This document shows positions 17,198 through 25,530 of a stretch of 64,000 bases of DNA, piece by piece (positions within the stretch are counted from its first letter, which is position 1; each line of letters starts with the position of its first letter). Under the pieces are notes generated by a model. The model worked only from the letters and a program-made list of their open reading frames with translations. It ran no database searches and was not told the origin of the DNA. The position numbers and the translations under genes are program-made. Origin of the DNA: Flaviflagellibacter deserti (lineage in GTDB: Bacteria > Pseudomonadota > Alphaproteobacteria > Rhizobiales > Methylopilaceae); assembly GCF_042652085.1 (NCBI RefSeq), contig NZ_JBHSJF010000008.1, positions 310,001 to 374,000 of the forward strand. Direction: 5' to 3'.

Positions 17198-17209
17198 TCG
17201 CGCAAGCTT
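17198..17209. promoter_or_regulatory. Candidate flagellar regulatory motif upstream of fliF
   Basis: An exact second copy of TCGCGCAAGCTT, between the flagellin terminator and fliF, 60 bp before the fliF ATG. Its place in a true intergenic region upstream of a flagellar operon is what makes it interesting. Confidence 0.35.
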
Positions 17210-17269
17210 GCCCAACGAAAGTGACGCCTCATCCAGCCGGAATCCCATCCGGACCAAACGAGGCCGTTT

Positions 17270-18901
17270 ATGACCGCTCGCGAGCACGCTGAAAGGCTCT
17301 GGATCAATCTTCTCGGGCTTGGCCCCCGCAGACTCGCCGCGCTGGCGATGATCGCGGTGACGGTGCTCGGATTGGTCGGCGGAGCCGCTTATTATCTCAG
17401 CCAGCCTCAGCTCGGCGTCCTGTATAGCGGACTCGAGAAGGACGACGCCTCCCGCGTCGGCGCGGCGCTGAAAGACGCCGGGATTTCGTTCGACGTCAGC
17501 GCCGATAACGCGACGGTCTATGTCGCGCACAACCAGGCCTCGCAGGCGCGCATGCTGCTTGCCGAAAAGGGTCTGCCGCACAGCGCCAGCGCCGGTTACG
17601 AACTCTTCAACGAACTCGGATCGCTCGGCCTGACCTCGTTCATGCAGGAGGTGACCCGCGTCCGCGCGATGGAGGGCGAGCTCGCCCGCACGATCCAGAC
17701 GATGAAGGGCGTGAAGGCCGCGCGCGTCCACATCGTGCTGCCGGACCGCGGCTCGTTCCGCCGCGACCAGCAGCCGCCGTCCGCCTCCGTCATCCTGCGC
17801 ACCGATACGTCCGGCGACACCCATATGGCCGAGGCGATCCGCCAGCTGGTTGCGGGCGCGGTCCCGGCGCTCGGCGTCGACCGCGTGACGGTCCTCGACA
17901 CCGACGGCACCGTGCTCGCCTCGGGCGAGGACGCCTCCAGCATCCCGGGCTCGAAATCCAACCGGCTGGAGCGCACGGTTTCGACCGGCATCCAGGACAA
18001 TATCCGCCGCGCCCTGACGCCCTATCTCGGCCCGGACAATTTCCAGATCAGCGTGGCGACCACGCTCAACACCGATCGCAGCAAGGTTGCCGAGACGACC
18101 TTCGATCCAGAATCGCGCGTCGAGCGATCTGTCCGCGTCATCCGCGAAAACGGCGCCTCGCAGAATACCAGCCAGCAATCGCCGACCACCGTCGAGCAGA
18201 ACCTGCCCGAAGAGGACGTGACGGCCGATGGTGGAGACAAGTCGAGTGAAGAGAATTCGCGCCGCGAGGACCTGACCAACTACGAGATTTCGTCAAAGGT
18301 GAAGGAGACCGTCAGCGACGGCTACTCGATCAACCGCCTGTCGGTCGCGCTCATCGTCAACCGTGCCCGTATCGCGGAATCGCTCGGCGAGAACCCGACG
18401 CCCGAGGCGATCACCGCCCGCGTCAACGAGATGCGCGATCTTGCCGCCTCCGCCGCAGGCCTCGACGACAAGCGCGGCGACCACATCCAGGTCTCCGCCG
18501 TCGATTTCGCCCAGAACTTCCGCAATATGGAGCCGGTGCCGCCGCTCACGCTGACCGATGCGCTGCTTCGCCAGCTCGGCACGGTGGTCAACGCGCTCGC
18601 GATTCTCGTCGTCGCGATGCTTCTGATCTGGTTCGGCCTGCGTCCGGCCATGGCGGCGCTCCTGCCGCGCATCGAGGACAAGTCGGTCGAGGCGCTGAAT
18701 GCCGACGGTACGCCTGCGCTTGAGGGCGGTCAGACGCCGCAGCTCACGGGCGCTGGGCAGACCATGGCGCATCTCCTCGAAGACATGACCCAGCGGATGA
18801 ACAATTCGCCGATGAAGGTCCTCGAACAGCTCGTCCAGATGGATGAGGAGCAGGCCGCGACGATCCTTCGTCAGTGGATGAAGGAAGGAGAGCCGGCGTG
18901 A
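17270..18901 (+). CDS. fliF: Flagellar MS-ring protein FliF
   Basis: FliF forms the MS ring in the inner membrane. The 543 residues match the family. A transmembrane helix lies near residues 20-43 (LAALAMIAVTVLGLVGGAAY) and a second near 435-455 (ALAILVVAMLLIWFGLRPAM). The periplasmic ring-building domains lie between them (YELFNELGSLGLTSFMQEVT, RVHIVLPDRGSFRRDQQPPS). The C-terminal FliG-binding tail is intact (PMKVLEQLVQMDEEQAATIL). It starts the fliF-fliH-motB-motC-fliK operon; its stop overlaps the next start (TGATG). Confidence 0.96.
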   Translation: MTAREHAERLWINLLGLGPRRLAALAMIAVTVLGLVGGAAYYLSQPQLGVLYSGLEKDDASRVGAALKDAGISFDVSADNATVYVAHNQASQARMLLAEKGLPHSASAGYELFNELGSLGLTSFMQEVTRVRAMEGELARTIQTMKGVKAARVHIVLPDRGSFRRDQQPPSASVILRTDTSGDTHMAEAIRQLVAGAVPALGVDRVTVLDTDGTVLASGEDASSIPGSKSNRLERTVSTGIQDNIRRALTPYLGPDNFQISVATTLNTDRSKVAETTFDPESRVERSVRVIRENGASQNTSQQSPTTVEQNLPEEDVTADGGDKSSEENSRREDLTNYEISSKVKETVSDGYSINRLSVALIVNRARIAESLGENPTPEAITARVNEMRDLAASAAGLDDKRGDHIQVSAVDFAQNFRNMEPVPPLTLTDALLRQLGTVVNALAILVVAMLLIWFGLRPAMAALLPRIEDKSVEALNADGTPALEGGQTPQLTGAGQTMAHLLEDMTQRMNNSPMKVLEQLVQMDEEQAATILRQWMKEGEPA

Positions 18902-19530
18902 TGCTGCGCTCCGTCGCTCACGTCCTCGCCGACTTCGACGTCGAGGAACCGCTGAACGAGAATCTCCCGCCGGAAGTGGAGCCGGATATTCCGGTCGAGC
19001 CGCTCGGTTTCTCGCAGGCCGAAGAAACGGCGAAGAAGATCGACGAGGCTTGCGCCCGCATCCGCGAGGACACGCTGGCGGAGGCCGACGAAAGGTTGCA
19101 GCGCGTGCTTTCGGAGCAGGCCGTGGCGTTCACGGAAAAGCTCGAGGCGGAGCGAAAGGCCTGGGTCGAAGAACAGGCGACGATTCTGTCATCGACTCTC
19201 GTCGCGGCGATCGACGGCCTCGAAACCCGCATTGCCGACACGGCGGCCAAGGTGCTGAAGCCGTTTCTGGCGGAGCGTTCGCGCGAGAAGGCCTTGGCCG
19301 AACTGACCGATTGCGTCGTCAGGATCCTCGCCGATCCGGCGCATCCGGTCCTTGCGATTTCTGGTCCCCAGGACCTGCTCGACAGCCTGTCGACCGCACT
19401 CGGGACGGACGCCGGATCGGTCGCCTTCGAGCCGAACGCAAGTGCCGATATCCGCGTGATCGCCGGCGAGACGATCCTCGAAACACGAATCCAGGAATGG
19501 GTCGCCCGGCTAGACCGGAGCGGCGAGTGA
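18901..19530 (+). CDS. fliH: FliH-like flagellar assembly protein
   Basis: FliH regulates the export ATPase FliI. This 209-residue soluble protein has an acidic N-terminus and a long charged coiled coil (about residues 40-105, KKIDEACARIREDTLAEADE). Its C-terminal domain (KALAELTDCVVRILADPAHP, then SADIRVIAGETILETRIQEW) resembles the V-ATPase-E-like fold of FliH. The ATG overlaps the fliF stop. Position between fliF and motB supports a flagellar role. The family is divergent, so the assignment rests on architecture and context; the gene may be annotated elsewhere as hypothetical. Confidence 0.72.
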   Translation: MLRSVAHVLADFDVEEPLNENLPPEVEPDIPVEPLGFSQAEETAKKIDEACARIREDTLAEADERLQRVLSEQAVAFTEKLEAERKAWVEEQATILSSTLVAAIDGLETRIADTAAKVLKPFLAERSREKALAELTDCVVRILADPAHPVLAISGPQDLLDSLSTALGTDAGSVAFEPNASADIRVIAGETILETRIQEWVARLDRSGE

Positions 19531-19534
19531 GATC

Positions 19535-20983
19535 ATGAGCGCCGATACACCCGAAATCCTCATCGTCCGACGCTCGACCGATCTTAGCATCGAACCGCCG
19601 AAGGGCGGTGTGTGGAAGATTGCGTTCGCGGACTTCATGACCGCGATGATGGCCTTCTTCCTGGTCATGTGGCTGATCAACGTCACCGACGAAGAGACGC
19701 GCACGGCGGTCGCGAGCTATTTCAACCCGGTGAAACTCGCCGAGGCGACGGTCGACAAGAAGGGTCTGCGCGATCCGCTCGATACCGAGAAGGACGGCAA
19801 GCCCGAAGCGACCGATCAGCGGTCGTCCAAGGAAAGCGTCGACGAGAGCCTGAAGGGCTACAGCAAGACTTTGGACGAGAAGCACGAGCGGAAGCCGCGC
19901 TATGCCGAAGCCGCTTTGTTCGAGGATCCCTACGCGGTGCTCGCGGCGCTTGTCGCCGGTTCCGAGCCCGACCAGTCGGCGGACAATGTCGGCGCGTTCG
20001 AGACGCTCGGCCAGTCGGGCGAGCCCGGCCTGAATGGCGGCGACGCGCAACGCGATCCGTTTGATCCCGTCTATTGGCGGATGTCGCGTGCCCCGCTGCC
20101 GCAGGACGGTCCGGAAGCCGGCGGCGCGGACACGGTCGGCGTCAATCTCGCCGAAGCCGCGCCCGAAATGCATGCCGCCGCCGTCGAGGGTCCGAAGCCG
20201 GATAAGCCGGATCCAAACGCCAAGAATCTCGCGCTCGCGGCGATGCCGGAGGTGCATCTCGCGGCTGACGCGGCGAAGCCCGGCGAGACGCCTGACGAGA
20301 CCCAACCCCTGTTGAAAGGCGACGAAGTGCTTCGCCGTGGCACTGCGACCGACATCCCCGTCGCGCCGGGTGACAGCGAGCCGCCAATGAAGGCCGGCCA
20401 GCATGCCGCCGAGCAGAAGCCGGAGCAGCAACTCGCCGCCAAACGCGTCGATGGTCCCGTCGAGCCGCAGGCCGACGAAATGCCGGAGACCGGCGGCCCG
20501 ACCGCGGACCAGCAGGCCGGGCAGGGGCCGGAAGCGCAGGAACTCAAGCAGAAGATCGAGGCGGCGATCGAGAGCATCAAACCCGCACCGGGCGTGCAGG
20601 TAACGCAGAGCGCGGAAGGCCTTCTCGTCACCCTGATGGATGACGCCGATTTCGGCATGTTCGCCATCGGCTCGGCCGAGCCGCAGCCGGAACTGATCCG
20701 CACCGTAGACGCGATCGGCAAGCTGCTCGGGGAGCGCCAGGGCAAGATCGTGGTGCGCGGCCATACCGACGGCCGGCCGTTCCGCTCGAAGGATTACGAC
20801 AACTGGCGGCTTTCGACCGCTCGCGCCCACATGGCCTATTACATGCTGATCCGCGGTGGCGTTCCGGAGAACCGGTTTGAGAAGATCGAGGGCTATGCCG
20901 ACCAGCAGCTGAAGAAGCCCGAGGATCCGGAAGCGCCGCAGAACCGGCGCATCGAAATCCTGATTCGGGAGCCGTCGGCATGA
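19535..20983 (+). CDS. motB: Flagellar stator protein MotB, long-linker form
   Basis: MotB is the peptidoglycan-anchored stator subunit. One transmembrane helix (FADFMTAMMAFFLVMWLIN, residues 31-49) carries the proton-accepting Asp33. The C-terminal OmpA/peptidoglycan-binding domain (about residues 340-482) shows GKIVVRGHTDGRPF and NRRIEILI. At 482 residues it is much longer than enteric MotB (~300). The extra length is an acidic, Ala/Pro-rich periplasmic linker, about residues 60-335. It overlaps motC by 4 bases (ATGA). motA is not in this window. Confidence 0.95.
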   Translation: MSADTPEILIVRRSTDLSIEPPKGGVWKIAFADFMTAMMAFFLVMWLINVTDEETRTAVASYFNPVKLAEATVDKKGLRDPLDTEKDGKPEATDQRSSKESVDESLKGYSKTLDEKHERKPRYAEAALFEDPYAVLAALVAGSEPDQSADNVGAFETLGQSGEPGLNGGDAQRDPFDPVYWRMSRAPLPQDGPEAGGADTVGVNLAEAAPEMHAAAVEGPKPDKPDPNAKNLALAAMPEVHLAADAAKPGETPDETQPLLKGDEVLRRGTATDIPVAPGDSEPPMKAGQHAAEQKPEQQLAAKRVDGPVEPQADEMPETGGPTADQQAGQGPEAQELKQKIEAAIESIKPAPGVQVTQSAEGLLVTLMDDADFGMFAIGSAEPQPELIRTVDAIGKLLGERQGKIVVRGHTDGRPFRSKDYDNWRLSTARAHMAYYMLIRGGVPENRFEKIEGYADQQLKKPEDPEAPQNRRIEILIREPSA

Positions 20984-22173
20984 TCTGGCTGCGCTTCCCG
21001 GCAATCCTCCTGATGCTCCTCGGCCTTTGCAGCGCCGGCCGGACACAGGAACCGGAGTCGATCCAGACCGTCGCGCCCTACGAGATGGCGCGCACGTTGC
21101 AGACGCTGCAGTCGCAGGTCGCCAATGGTAATGCCGCCGCGGTGACCGCGCAGCGGACGCTGCTGGACGCGATGGGGACCCGTTTCCTGGCCGCCGATCC
21201 CAAGGTCTGGGAAGACGGCCGCAACGCTCGCGCGGCGGTGAGCTACACGCTCTCCGGCGGCAATCCGAACGTGCTGAAACAGCTTCTGACGCTCGATCCG
21301 CCGATTGCGGTCGACGCCAATCTCGCCAAGGGCGCCGTCGCCTATGTCGAGGACCGGCAGGACGAGGCCCGCGACCTTCTGATGCCGCTCGACGTCCGCG
21401 CGCTTCCGGTTAGCCTCGGCGGCCATGTCGCCCTGATCCAGGCCGGCCTGATCGCCCGTGACGATCTGAAACGCGCGGCGTATCTCCTCGACGAAGCACG
21501 TCTTTTGATGCCGGGCACATTGGTCGAGGAAGCCGCGCTTCGCCGCCAGGTCTTCATCGTGGCGCAGATCGGCGATCTCGACCGCTTTGAATTCCTCTCG
21601 CAGCAATATCTGCGACGCTTCGGCAATTCGATCTACGCGACCGATTTCCGCCAGCGTTTCGCGACCGCGATTACGCGTCTCAGCATCGTCGACGGCGATG
21701 CCCGCTTCCAGCGGCTCGAAGCCATGCTGAAGGAGACGGACACCGAGAGCCAGCGCTCGCTGTTCCTGCAAGTCGCGCGTTCGGCGGTGATACACGGCAA
21801 GCTCGAGACCGCACGGATCGCGGCCAGGGACGCGCTGGAAGTCGCACCGCTCGGCTCTTCGGATTCGATGCGGGCGAAGCTCTATGAGGCGTCCTCGGGT
21901 ATCACGACCGAGAATTTCGAGGATTATCAGCGCGATCTCGACGGCATCAACCGCCGGCAGATCGGCCGTCGCGACAACGACCTGCTCGACGCGGCGCTCT
22001 CGGTCGCCGCCGCCATTCGCGAGGAAACGCCGGAGCCCGAGCCGCTCGAAAGCGTGAACCAGGTCTCGATCGATCCGGCGCGCTCAAACGCCTGGGTGCT
22101 GGACGTCATGCGCCGTGCCGAGGCGGGCGTCGAAGCCTCGCAGAAACTCTTGAAGGAGGCCCCGGCCCGATGA
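20980..22173 (+). CDS. motC: Periplasmic motility protein MotC
   Basis: MotC is a periplasmic rhizobial motility protein proposed to act on MotB to open the stator. The 397-residue precursor has a signal peptide of about 22 residues (LLMLLGLCSAGRTQ). The mature protein is helical and shows the MotC region PYEMARTLQTLQSQVANGNA and WVLDVMRRAEAGVEASQKLL at the C-terminus. It overlaps motB and fliK by ATGA junctions. Its chaperone MotE is encoded at 6597-7259. Confidence 0.9.
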   Translation: MIWLRFPAILLMLLGLCSAGRTQEPESIQTVAPYEMARTLQTLQSQVANGNAAAVTAQRTLLDAMGTRFLAADPKVWEDGRNARAAVSYTLSGGNPNVLKQLLTLDPPIAVDANLAKGAVAYVEDRQDEARDLLMPLDVRALPVSLGGHVALIQAGLIARDDLKRAAYLLDEARLLMPGTLVEEAALRRQVFIVAQIGDLDRFEFLSQQYLRRFGNSIYATDFRQRFATAITRLSIVDGDARFQRLEAMLKETDTESQRSLFLQVARSAVIHGKLETARIAARDALEVAPLGSSDSMRAKLYEASSGITTENFEDYQRDLDGINRRQIGRRDNDLLDAALSVAAAIREETPEPEPLESVNQVSIDPARSNAWVLDVMRRAEAGVEASQKLLKEAPAR

Positions 22174-23399
22174 ACAGGATCGAAATCGCACTGCCGAGCA
22201 AGGGAGCGCCGGGCAAGGGCCAGCCGATCCCCGACGACGCGGCGACCGCACAGGGAAAGAACACGGCATTCAAGAATCTGCTCCGCCAGATGTCCGTGAA
22301 GGACGGTCCGGTGAAGCCTGAGACGGGCGAGAAGTCCGATGGAGCGAAGGCCCGACCGGTCGACCGGGACGGCGCTTTCGTCCAGAAAAAGCCGGACGTA
22401 CGTACAGACGACAAGAAGACCCGCCATGGTGCTCACCATGTGGGCGAGGTCGGCGCCGACGTGGCCGCGTCGGCTGAGATCGCCGGCCAGACCGCGCCGG
22501 AAGCTCCGATCGTCTGGCCGGAGGCGCTGACCCAGTCCATGACCGATCCGCGATCCGCGACGAAGGCGGCGGGATCCGGCGAACCCGCGGATGAAAGATC
22601 GACCGCTGCGCATGATCTCGGCCGCGCCGTCTCGATGGCCCTGCCGTCGTCCCACAAATCCGAACCGGGCGTGGCGAAGTCCGCGCAGGCGGGTGCGCAG
22701 ATGCCGACCGAAGCCGACAATGCGAAGAATCCTTTCGCGGTCCTCAACTCGATGCTGAAGCATGACGAGTCGGAGCTCGACATCGCGTCCGAGTCGGAGG
22801 CCAAGGCCGCGCCGAAGATGACGGTCGTCGTCCGGGAAACTCATTTCGAGCCTGTCCAGCGGTTGTCACCGATCCAGCAGATCGCGACCGTGGTTGCCGA
22901 CGAGGCGACCGCGCTCGACGAAGCGCAGTTCGGCCGCCACCCGGATCCGGTGTCCGAGACGCCCCTGCGTTCCGAGTCCTCGGGCCCGCTTCGGGTGCTT
23001 CACATCAAGCTGGAGCCGGACGATCTCGGCACGGTCGTGCTGAAGATGCGCCTCGTCAACCAGTCGCTTGAACTGCATCTCGAGACGTCGCGCGCCGAGA
23101 CCGCGCAACTCCTCGAAAAGGACAAGGAGATGCTGATCCGGGTGCTCCGGGCGTCCGGGTACACGCCGGATGTCGTGACCATCCAGGCCGCGGGCGCTCC
23201 TGACTCCGCCCAGTCGCAAACCGGCCAATCGGGCTCGCAGGGCAGTTCGTCGAACGGCTCCCCGTCCCAGGGATCGGCATCGCAAAACAGCCAATCGGGT
23301 GACGGCCGCGAGCAGCAGGCCCGTCAATCCGTTCCGCACAAGGACCAGTCCAATGACGAAGCTGGCGCGAACCGTCCTCGCGGCGATCTTTATCTCTAA
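22170..23399 (+). CDS. fliK: Flagellar hook-length control protein FliK (rhizobial MotD)
   Basis: FliK measures hook length and triggers the FlhB specificity switch. Rhizobial MotD was shown to be FliK. The 409 residues have a disordered N-terminus and a C-terminal Flg_hook domain (about residues 270-345: LRVLHIKLEPDDLGTVVLKM, then LIRVLRASGYTPDVVTI). A Ser/Gln/Gly-rich tail follows. It overlaps motC by 4 bases. The 3' 47 bases also carry the start of the downstream transglycosylase gene in another frame. Confidence 0.88.
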   Translation: MNRIEIALPSKGAPGKGQPIPDDAATAQGKNTAFKNLLRQMSVKDGPVKPETGEKSDGAKARPVDRDGAFVQKKPDVRTDDKKTRHGAHHVGEVGADVAASAEIAGQTAPEAPIVWPEALTQSMTDPRSATKAAGSGEPADERSTAAHDLGRAVSMALPSSHKSEPGVAKSAQAGAQMPTEADNAKNPFAVLNSMLKHDESELDIASESEAKAAPKMTVVVRETHFEPVQRLSPIQQIATVVADEATALDEAQFGRHPDPVSETPLRSESSGPLRVLHIKLEPDDLGTVVLKMRLVNQSLELHLETSRAETAQLLEKDKEMLIRVLRASGYTPDVVTIQAAGAPDSAQSQTGQSGSQGSSSNGSPSQGSASQNSQSGDGREQQARQSVPHKDQSNDEAGANRPRGDLYL

Positions 23400-23928
23400 T
23401 TTCGCGGCGCCCGTTCGCGCCGAGGAGATGTCGATCTGCGAGCGCGAAATGCACGCGGCCGCGAAGCAGTACAATATGCCGCTCGGCGTGCTTTACGCAG
23501 TCGGCATGACCGAGAGCGGCGGCAAGAAAGGGCTCCAGCCCTTCGCGATGAACATCGCCGGCAAGCCTTTCATTGCCGCGAGCAAGGAAGAGGCGATGGC
23601 CCGGTTCAAGGCCGAAAAGGCGCGCGGCGTGAAGCTGATCGATCTCGGCTGCATGCAGATCAATCACCACTATCACGGTGAGCGGTTCGCCTCGGTCGAC
23701 GAGATGTTCGATCCGCACAAGAACGTCCAGTACGCCGCCCGCTTCCTGACCGAGCTGCATGCGCGTCAGGACACCTGGACCATGGCGGTCGCCCGCTATC
23801 ACGCCGGTCCGAACAACAACCCGGCGCAGAAGCGCTATGTCTGCCTGGTCATCAGCAACATGGTCAAAAGCGGCTTCGGCTCCTGGACGGCGAATTCCTC
23901 GGCTTTCTGCGGTCAGAAGGCGAGCTGA
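23353..23928 (+). CDS. Lytic transglycosylase (SLT domain) of the flagellar operon
   Basis: A 191-residue exported protein. The signal peptide covers about 24 residues (LAAIFISNFAAPVRAEE). The mature part is a small SLT fold with the motif GMTESGGKKG containing the catalytic-type Glu, then LGCMQINHHYH and VARYHAGPNNN. It probably opens peptidoglycan for rod growth, replacing the muramidase domain of FlgJ that rhizobia lack. The ATG at 23353 gives a good signal peptide and overlaps fliK by 47 bases in another frame. An in-frame GTG at 23299 is the longer alternative. Confidence 0.88.
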   Translation: MTKLARTVLAAIFISNFAAPVRAEEMSICEREMHAAAKQYNMPLGVLYAVGMTESGGKKGLQPFAMNIAGKPFIAASKEEAMARFKAEKARGVKLIDLGCMQINHHYHGERFASVDEMFDPHKNVQYAARFLTELHARQDTWTMAVARYHAGPNNNPAQKRYVCLVISNMVKSGFGSWTANSSAFCGQKAS

Positions 23929-24241
23929 TCATAGGTTGCGCTACATCTCGATTTTTATCGATTTCGCTAATCTGGCTTTAGATGTTTCGGGTGTACGCCC
24001 GAGAATTATGAAGCTTTTGTGAATGCGATCTCAGAAAGATCGGCATTTTAAATAAATTTGTGTCGTATAAGCTAGACTCCTATCCAATAAATTGGTCTTC
24101 CAAGATTTTCTGATAGATAAACAAGCTTCCACTTATGGGCAACGAATACACGATCTATCGTTGACCGTGCTCAGTTCGCCACAATAGTCTCTCCATGGGC
24201 TGGGGGTCCTTCGCGGGACCCCAAACATTGGGGAACTGGGA
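23929..24241. other. A/T-rich intergenic region and rem leader
   Basis: 313 bp without a gene, clearly richer in A/T than the surroundings over about 23945-24150. It probably contains the rem promoter, but I cannot pick a convincing -35/-10 pair. The last 40 bases form the hairpin structures listed separately. Confidence 0.6.
24203..24233 (+). promoter_or_regulatory. Two mutually exclusive hairpins in the rem 5' leader
   Basis: GGGGTCC (24203-24209) pairs with GGACCCC (24216-24222), a 7-bp stem with a 6-base loop. CCCCAA (24219-24224) can instead pair with TTGGGG (24228-24233), a 6-bp stem with a 3-base loop. Both use the same CCCC, so only one can form. The second would cover the GGGG/GGGA ribosome-binding region directly before the rem ATG. 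This is a direct sequence observation; the control function is inferred. Confidence 0.45.
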
Positions 24242-24916
24242 ATGTTTATCATCATAGATGATCGTGAGATCGTTACTGCTGGATACACATCCGGTTTTGA
24301 GCGCGAAGGTATTTCTTCCATCGGCTTCCGCGCTCCGGAGTTCAAGGACTGGATGGGAGCCGCTCCCGATACGGACATCGGCGCGGTCGAGGGTTTTCTC
24401 CTCGGCAATTGCGAAGACCGCCAGAGCTTCCCGCGGTTGATCCGCGACAGATGCGATGCGCCATTGATCGCGCTCAACGACATGCCGAACCTGGAAATGA
24501 CGCTCGGCCTGTTTGCTGTCGGCGTGGATGACGTGGTCCGTCAGCCGGTCCATGTCCGGGAGATCATCGCCCGGGCAGGAGCGATCCAGCGCCGCGCCAC
24601 GCCGGTCTCGGACGAGTGCAGCATGATCGGCGACATGCGTGTCTATTTCGACGGTCGTGACCCGGAGGTGAATGGCGAGGTCTTCGTCCTGCCGCGCCGC
24701 GAACGCCGTATCCTCGAATACATGGTCAAGAACCAGAACAAGCGGCTGACCAAGGAAAAAATCTTCAACTTCGTCTATGGCTTCTGCAACGACGAGGTCG
24801 AGGAGAGCGTGGTCGAGAGCCACATCTCCAAGCTCCGCAAGAAGCTTCGCGGCCGGCTCGGTTTCGATCCGATCGATAGCAAGCGCTATATGGGCTACAT
24901 GCTGATCAGCAATTGA
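24242..24916 (+). CDS. rem: Flagellar transcriptional regulator Rem/FtcR
   Basis: Rem (Sinorhizobium) or FtcR (Brucella) is an OmpR-like activator of flagellar genes. The 224 residues have a receiver-like N-terminal domain starting MFIIIDDREIVTAGYTS. The C-terminal winged helix has FVLPRRERRILEYMVKN and VEESVVESHISKLRKKLRGR. It follows the flagellar structural genes as in rhizobia. It is a strong candidate to drive the flagellar operons in this window. The leader holds competing hairpins, and a terminator follows directly. Confidence 0.93.
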   Translation: MFIIIDDREIVTAGYTSGFEREGISSIGFRAPEFKDWMGAAPDTDIGAVEGFLLGNCEDRQSFPRLIRDRCDAPLIALNDMPNLEMTLGLFAVGVDDVVRQPVHVREIIARAGAIQRRATPVSDECSMIGDMRVYFDGRDPEVNGEVFVLPRRERRILEYMVKNQNKRLTKEKIFNFVYGFCNDEVEESVVESHISKLRKKLRGRLGFDPIDSKRYMGYMLISN

Positions 24917-24924
24917 TTTTCGAC

Positions 24925-24951
24925 GCGGGCGGAACGGTCCGCCCGCTGTTT
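24925..24951 (+). terminator. Rho-independent terminator after rem
   Basis: A perfect 9-bp stem (GCGGGCGGA / TCCGCCCGC) with a 4-base loop lies 8 bases after the rem stop, followed by TGTTT. The T tract is short, but the stem is strong and the location fits. Confidence 0.75.
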
Positions 24952-25015
24952 CGGCGACAGCCTCGGGCAAGCGACATCCTGTTTGATGGGACGGTTTCGT
25001 AGTCCGGAGGCCAAC

Positions 25016-25483
25016 ATGAAGTTGCCGCTCGCCGCAATCCTTGCCGTTTCGCTCTTCTCATCCGCGCACGCCGCGGACGTCGTCGTCACCATCAGCGGAA
25101 TCGAGCCGGGCAAGGGCCAGGTCAAGGTGGGTGTCTGCAACACCGAACTCTCCCGGAAGGGCTGCCCGCTGACCGGCGAGGCCGACGCGCTCGCCGAAAG
25201 CCAGACATTCATCTTCGAGGGCCTGCCCGAAGGCTCCTACGGCTTCAACGGCTATCAGGACATGAATTCCAATCAGGACTTCGACCGGAACATGATCGGT
25301 ATCCCGCAGGAGCCCTATGCGCTCAGCGGCATCGCCGCCGAAAAGACCATTCCGAGCTTCAAGGACACGCTGACCCCCGTCTTCGACGGCTCCGACAATC
25401 AGGTGGGAATCAGGCTCCAGCGCTTTGGCGACAACAAAAAGAAGAAGTCCGAGCGCTCCGCCTCCGTCAGCCAGCGCGATTAA
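25016..25483 (+). CDS. Secreted DUF2141 family protein
   Basis: A 155-residue exported protein of the DUF2141 type, function unknown. The signal peptide ends near SSAHAAD. The mature domain shows VVVTISGIEPGKGQVKVGVC, then FIFEGLPEGSYGFNGYQDMN and NQDFDRNMIGIPQEPYAL, the family pattern. The C-terminus is Lys/Ser-rich. I chose the ATG at 25016 because CGGAGG lies 6 bases upstream; an in-frame start at 24983 would spoil the signal peptide. A 7-bp inverted repeat without a T tract follows at 25492-25514. Confidence 0.85.
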   Translation: MKLPLAAILAVSLFSSAHAADVVVTISGIEPGKGQVKVGVCNTELSRKGCPLTGEADALAESQTFIFEGLPEGSYGFNGYQDMNSNQDFDRNMIGIPQEPYALSGIAAEKTIPSFKDTLTPVFDGSDNQVGIRLQRFGDNKKKKSERSASVSQRD

Positions 25484-25530
25484 CGGGTTATCCGGAAACG
25501 CTTCTGCTTTCCGGGAAACACCTGCTATGC

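Noticed and set aside
19319..21046. A 575-codon open frame antisense to the fliH-like gene and motB
   Set aside because: Low-complexity Arg/Leu/Gly sequence opposite genuine coupled flagellar genes.
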